Source: an uncultured Oscillospiraceae bacterium
Lineage (GTDB): Bacteria; Bacillota_A; Clostridia; Oscillospirales; Oscillospiraceae
Assembly: GCA_900770015.1 (NCBI GenBank)
Contig: CAAGIU010000454.1
Span: 1-6,347, forward strand
DNA: 6,347 bases
Direction of reading: 5' to 3'
A model generated the notes under the pieces. The model worked only from the letters and a program-made list of their open reading frames with translations. It made no database searches and had not been told where the DNA came from. This document shows, one piece after another, positions 5,806 to 6,347 of this stretch; the stretch's first letter is position 1; every line of letters begins with the position of its first letter. Both the position numbers and the translations under genes were made by a program.

Positions 5806-6347
5806 ATGGGTCTTGAGAAGCTGGCATCCATGGGACGGAAGGTGCTGCCGCTGAAGAAGTGCGGCGCGGTCATCGTGGCTGCGGGTTCCGCCTCCCGGAT
5901 GGGCGGCATCGATAAGGTCATGGCGCAGCTTCGGGGCGAGCCCATGATCTTGCGGACGGTGCGGACCTTCCAGCAGTGCGACGCCATCACGGAGATTGTC
6001 ATTGTGACCCGGCCCGATCTGATCCGGCCCATCACCAATCTGTGCAAGGACTGCGGCAAGGTGCGCGCGGTGGTTGCCGGGGGCAGCTCCCGGCAGGAAT
6101 CCGTCCATCTGGGGCTCAACGCCCTGTCCGACGAGGTACAGCTGGCGGCAATTCACGACGGCGCCCGGCCCCTGGTCACCGCCGCCGTCATCGACCGGAC
6201 GGTGCGGGCAGCCCACAGCTACGGCGCGGCCGCTCCCGCGGTACCGGTGAAGGACACCATCAAGGTGGTCAAGGGCGGACTGGTCTTCGCCACCCCCGAC
6301 AGGACAACCCTGCAGGCCGTGCAGACCCCCCAGGTCTTTGACTTTGA
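5806..6347 (+). CDS. ispD: 2-C-methyl-D-erythritol 4-phosphate cytidylyltransferase (IspD), 3' end outside window
   Basis: The first 180 residues are visible; the reading frame is open to the window edge. IspD joins MEP and CTP to give CDP-ME in the methylerythritol phosphate pathway to IPP and DMAPP. The nucleotide-binding signature is VAAGSASRMGGIDKV (24-38), with the catalytic-type R31 and K37. AGGSSRQESVHLGL (91-104), HDGARPLV (117-124), PAVPVKDTIK (144-153) and ATPDRTTLQ followed by QTPQVF (162-178) complete the family pattern. The ATG is 5 nt past the murD stop, and AAGGAG (5789-5794) inside the murD end is its likely ribosome site at 11-nt spacing. Translation from murD is probably coupled. 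About 18 residues precede the GAVIVAAG strand, more than is usual in the family. An internal ATG at 5830 (residue 9) is therefore an alternative start. Roughly 50 C-terminal residues should be missing. Confidence 0.93.
   Translation, partial: MGLEKLASMGRKVLPLKKCGAVIVAAGSASRMGGIDKVMAQLRGEPMILRTVRTFQQCDAITEIVIVTRPDLIRPITNLCKDCGKVRAVVAGGSSRQESVHLGLNALSDEVQLAAIHDGARPLVTAAVIDRTVRAAHSYGAAAPAVPVKDTIKVVKGGLVFATPDRTTLQAVQTPQVFDF

Noticed and set aside
5976..6341. Plus-strand open frame of 121 codons near the right edge
   Set aside because: It is an arginine- and glycine-rich shadow in a different frame of ispD, which itself shows all expected family motifs.
1..6347. A previously undescribed multi-gene system
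   Set aside because: All five genes belong to well-known housekeeping families with intact motifs. Nothing in their order suggests a defence, toxin-antitoxin, secretion or biosynthetic system.

Overview
The window is GC-rich chromosomal DNA that looks like a gut-type member of the Clostridia, most likely the Oscillospiraceae/Ruminococcaceae. This rests on three things: the strong G/C third-position bias, a single-chain (alpha2-type) glycyl-tRNA synthetase, and short dispersed palindromic repeats of the GTAGGGG...CCCCTAC kind, which I recall as common in that group. The placement is inference; no rRNA or other taxonomic marker is present.

Layout, left to right. Positions 1-150 hold the right part of a palindromic interspersed repeat (copy 1). 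Next come a PlsC-type acyltransferase (213-1058, +) and a single-chain glycyl-tRNA synthetase (1148-2575, +). The synthetase has its own strong sigma-A-type promoter, whose -35 box overlaps the acyltransferase stop codon. A strong Rho-independent terminator follows at 2585-2624, then an unusual cluster of overlapping inverted repeats (2637-2710) and a short version of the repeat (copy 2, 2720-2842). A MalY/PatB-family PLP enzyme (2859-4055) runs convergently on the minus strand. Between it and the next gene lies a complete copy of the repeat (copy 3, 4163-4385) with about 65-bp inverted ends. Finally, murD (4439-5800, +) and ispD (5806 to the window edge, +, incomplete) form a tight pair.

The gene content is housekeeping: membrane phospholipid synthesis (plsC), translation (glycyl-tRNA synthetase), sulfur amino acid metabolism (C-S lyase or aminotransferase), peptidoglycan precursor synthesis (murD) and isoprenoid precursor synthesis (ispD). 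MurD and IspD can be linked loosely because isoprenoid precursors feed undecaprenyl phosphate, the lipid carrier for the peptidoglycan units that MurD helps build. I see no defence system, mobile-element transposase, phage gene, CRISPR array or RNA gene. What deserves a second look is intergenic: the MITE-like repeat family, present in all three larger gaps, and the hairpin cluster between the two convergent genes.
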